A stretch of DNA of 17,303 nucleotides from the NCBI GenBank assembly GCA_035295985.1, contig DATHBT010000169.1, forward strand, positions 1 through 17,303, in the 5' to 3' direction. The notes beneath the pieces are model-generated. The model did not search any database. It had not been told where the DNA came from and saw only the letters and a program-made list of their open reading frames with translations. The translations under genes and the position numbers were made by a program. The DNA is from JAIVGV01 sp035295985. GTDB lineage: Bacteria; Acidobacteriota; Blastocatellia; Pyrinomonadales; Pyrinomonadaceae. This document shows positions 14,266 to 17,303 of this stretch, in pieces (position 1 is the first letter of the stretch; every line of letters starts with the position of its first letter).

Positions 14266-14386
14266 GTTGGCTGTTAGCTATTAGCTTTTAGCTTTAGCCT
14301 GACAGCGAACGGTGAGAGTTAAACGAGTGCGCGGCGGCCCTGTTAGGTCTTGCTAACAGCTAACCGCTAACAGCTAAAAGCTAACC
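14266..14386 (+). repeat. Heptad inverted repeat H (rpsL - rpsG)
   Basis: The left arm 14266-14298 has the units GTTGGCT, GTTAGCT, ATTAGCT, TTTAGCT and TTAGC. The right arm 14352-14386 has GCTAACA, GCTAACC, GCTAACA, GCTAAAA and GCTAACC. They pair at about 29 of 33 positions including one wobble, with one bulge and a 53-nt loop. The right arm ends at 14386 and the rpsG ATG begins at 14387, so the repeat occupies the whole ribosome binding region. It belongs to the same unit family as repeats B and I. Confidence 0.88.
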
Positions 14387-14857
14387 ATGCCAAGAAGAAG
14401 AGTCGCAGACAGGCGCGAGATTCTGCCCGACCCGGTTTACAACAGCCCGCTGGTGACGAAGTTCATCAACGGCCTGATGCTGGGTGGGAAGAAGTCCACG
14501 GCGGAGAGCATTTTCTACACGGCGGTGCAGCAGTTGGCCGAGCGCGCGAACGAGGACGCGCTCAAAGCCTTCAAGCGCGCCATCGACAACGTCCGGCCGA
14601 CGGTCGAGGTCAAGACCCGCCGCGTCGGCGGCGCGAACTACCAGGTGCCCATCGAGGTGGCGCAGGAGCGCCGCGGCTCGCTCGCCATCCGCTGGATCGT
14701 GGCCGCCGCACGCGCGCGCAACGAGAAGACGATGACCGATCGACTGGCGGGCGAGCTGATCGACGCCGTCAACAACCGCGGCAACGCCGTCAAGAAGCGC
14801 GAGGACACGCACCGCATGGCCGAGGCCAACAAGGCGTTCGCGCACTACAAGTGGTGA
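14387..14857 (+). CDS. rpsG: Ribosomal protein S7 (uS7)
   Basis: S7 starts assembly of the small-subunit head by binding the 3' domain of 16S rRNA, and contacts tRNA at the E site. The 156 residues are of normal length, begin MPRRRVADRREILPDPVY and contain FINGLMLGGKKSTAESIFY, the S7 signature region, with NYQVPIEV and RGSLAIRWI further on. The ATG at 14387 follows the GCTAACA-type repeat with no GGAG-like sequence in the preceding 25 bases, so initiation must rely on coupling, an unstructured start or another mechanism. In E. coli S7 represses its own synthesis through the rpsL-rpsG gap; here that gap is filled by repeat H. fusA follows after 80 nt. Confidence 0.97.
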   Translation: MPRRRVADRREILPDPVYNSPLVTKFINGLMLGGKKSTAESIFYTAVQQLAERANEDALKAFKRAIDNVRPTVEVKTRRVGGANYQVPIEVAQERRGSLAIRWIVAAARARNEKTMTDRLAGELIDAVNNRGNAVKKREDTHRMAEANKAFAHYKW

Positions 14858-14860
14858 AGC

Positions 14861-14926
14861 AGCTATTAGCTGTTAGCGGTTAGCTTTTAGCAAAACCGTC
14901 CGGCTAACAGCTAAAGGCTAATAGCT
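14861..14926 (+). repeat. Heptad inverted repeat I (rpsG - fusA)
   Basis: AGCTATTA (14861-14868) pairs perfectly with TAATAGCT (14919-14926). Inside, 14876-14891 pairs with 14903-14918 at 13 of 16 positions, leaving one unit, GCTGTTA (14869-14875), bulged out, and an 11-nt loop. The left arm has one unit more than the right, as if a 7-nt unit had been gained or lost. It begins 3 nt after the rpsG stop and ends 11 nt before the fusA ATG. Confidence 0.88.
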
Positions 14927-14937
14927 AGGGTTCGATC

Positions 14938-17040
<2,103 letters not shown>

Positions 17041-17144
17041 GTTTTGACTTATGAGACGGCGGGTCGCCTCTCTCGCTTGATGTAAGGCGTCGGCGGCCCC
17101 GAGAAAAACGACAGTAACAAATTCCGTAGGAGCGAGAGAGAAAC

Positions 17145-17303
17145 ATGGCGAAGGAGAAATTTGACCGCTCTAAGCCGCACGTGAACATCGGGACTATCGG
17201 GCACGTGGATCACGGGAAGACGACCCTGACTGCGGCGATCACGAAGGTCTTGGCGAAGCACAACCCGCGCATCACGGTCCGCGCCTTCGACTCGATAGAC
17301 AAC
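17145..17303 (+). CDS. tuf: Elongation factor Tu, N-terminal part (partial)
   Basis: The first 53 codons of an EF-Tu gene run off the window. The peptide starts MAKEKFDRSKPHVNIGTIGH and has the P-loop GHVDHGKT at 19-26. The ATG at 17145 follows TAGGAG (17127-17132) and AGAGAG (17135-17140). Its place after fusA is that of tufA in the str operon. The 104-nt gap before it holds no heptad repeat and no promoter I can support. The gene ending at base 140 is a second copy or near copy. Confidence 0.97.
   Translation, partial: MAKEKFDRSKPHVNIGTIGHVDHGKTTLTAAITKVLAKHNPRITVRAFDSIDN

Noticed and set aside
17044..17072. Promoter before the right tuf (TTGACT)
   Set aside because: No acceptable -10 sequence occurs at 16-18 nt spacing; the gene is most simply read from the rpsL operon.

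Overview
The window is a one-strand bacterial core-expression cluster. It runs from the 3' end of one tuf gene through rpmG, tRNA-Trp, secE, nusG, rplK, rplA, rplJ, rplL, rpoB, rpoC, rpsL, rpsG and fusA to the 5' end of a second tuf gene. All coding genes are intact apart from the two tuf genes, which are cut by the window edges. GC content is high. The gene order is the classical fusion of the rif (L11-L1-L10-L12-beta-beta') and str (S12-S7-EF-G-EF-Tu) regions. A 1409-residue beta' that keeps an E. coli-like insertion in the trigger loop points to a Gram-negative-type phylum. The intergenic repeats described below resemble those I associate with Acidobacteriota, especially Blastocatellia, but this assignment is inference and needs a 16S or RpoB comparison.

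Layout: 1-140 tuf 3' end; 186-491 rpmG and tRNA-Trp; 517-1503 secE-nusG; 1599-4132 the four ribosomal stalk/L1 genes; 4133-4456 a 324-nt gap with a candidate promoter and several hairpins; 4457-13282 rpoB-rpoC, closed by a strong intrinsic terminator at 13312-13347; 13283-13850 a 568-nt gap with a near-consensus promoter (TTGACA-17-TACAAT) and a roughly 400-nt structured leader; 13851-17040 rpsL-rpsG-fusA; 17145 onward the second tuf. The genes work together: RNA polymerase core, its elongation factor NusG, the translocon subunit SecE, and ribosomal proteins and factors of the translation cycle.

The genes themselves are ordinary. The unusual content lies between them. Nine long, imperfect inverted repeats built from degenerate 7-nt tandem units sit in eight of the intergenic gaps (units such as GCTAACA, ATTGCGG, GTGACGG, CTGCTTA). 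Eight of the nine begin within 10 nt of the upstream stop codon, and several run up to the downstream start codon. All nine have the G/T-rich arm first and the C/A-rich arm second in the direction of transcription. Between rpoB and rpoC there are three arms, with two mutually exclusive pairings. rplK and rpsG start directly at the end of a repeat without a clear Shine-Dalgarno sequence. Separately, RpoB carries a roughly 60-residue insertion with eight cysteines arranged like two zinc-binding sites.
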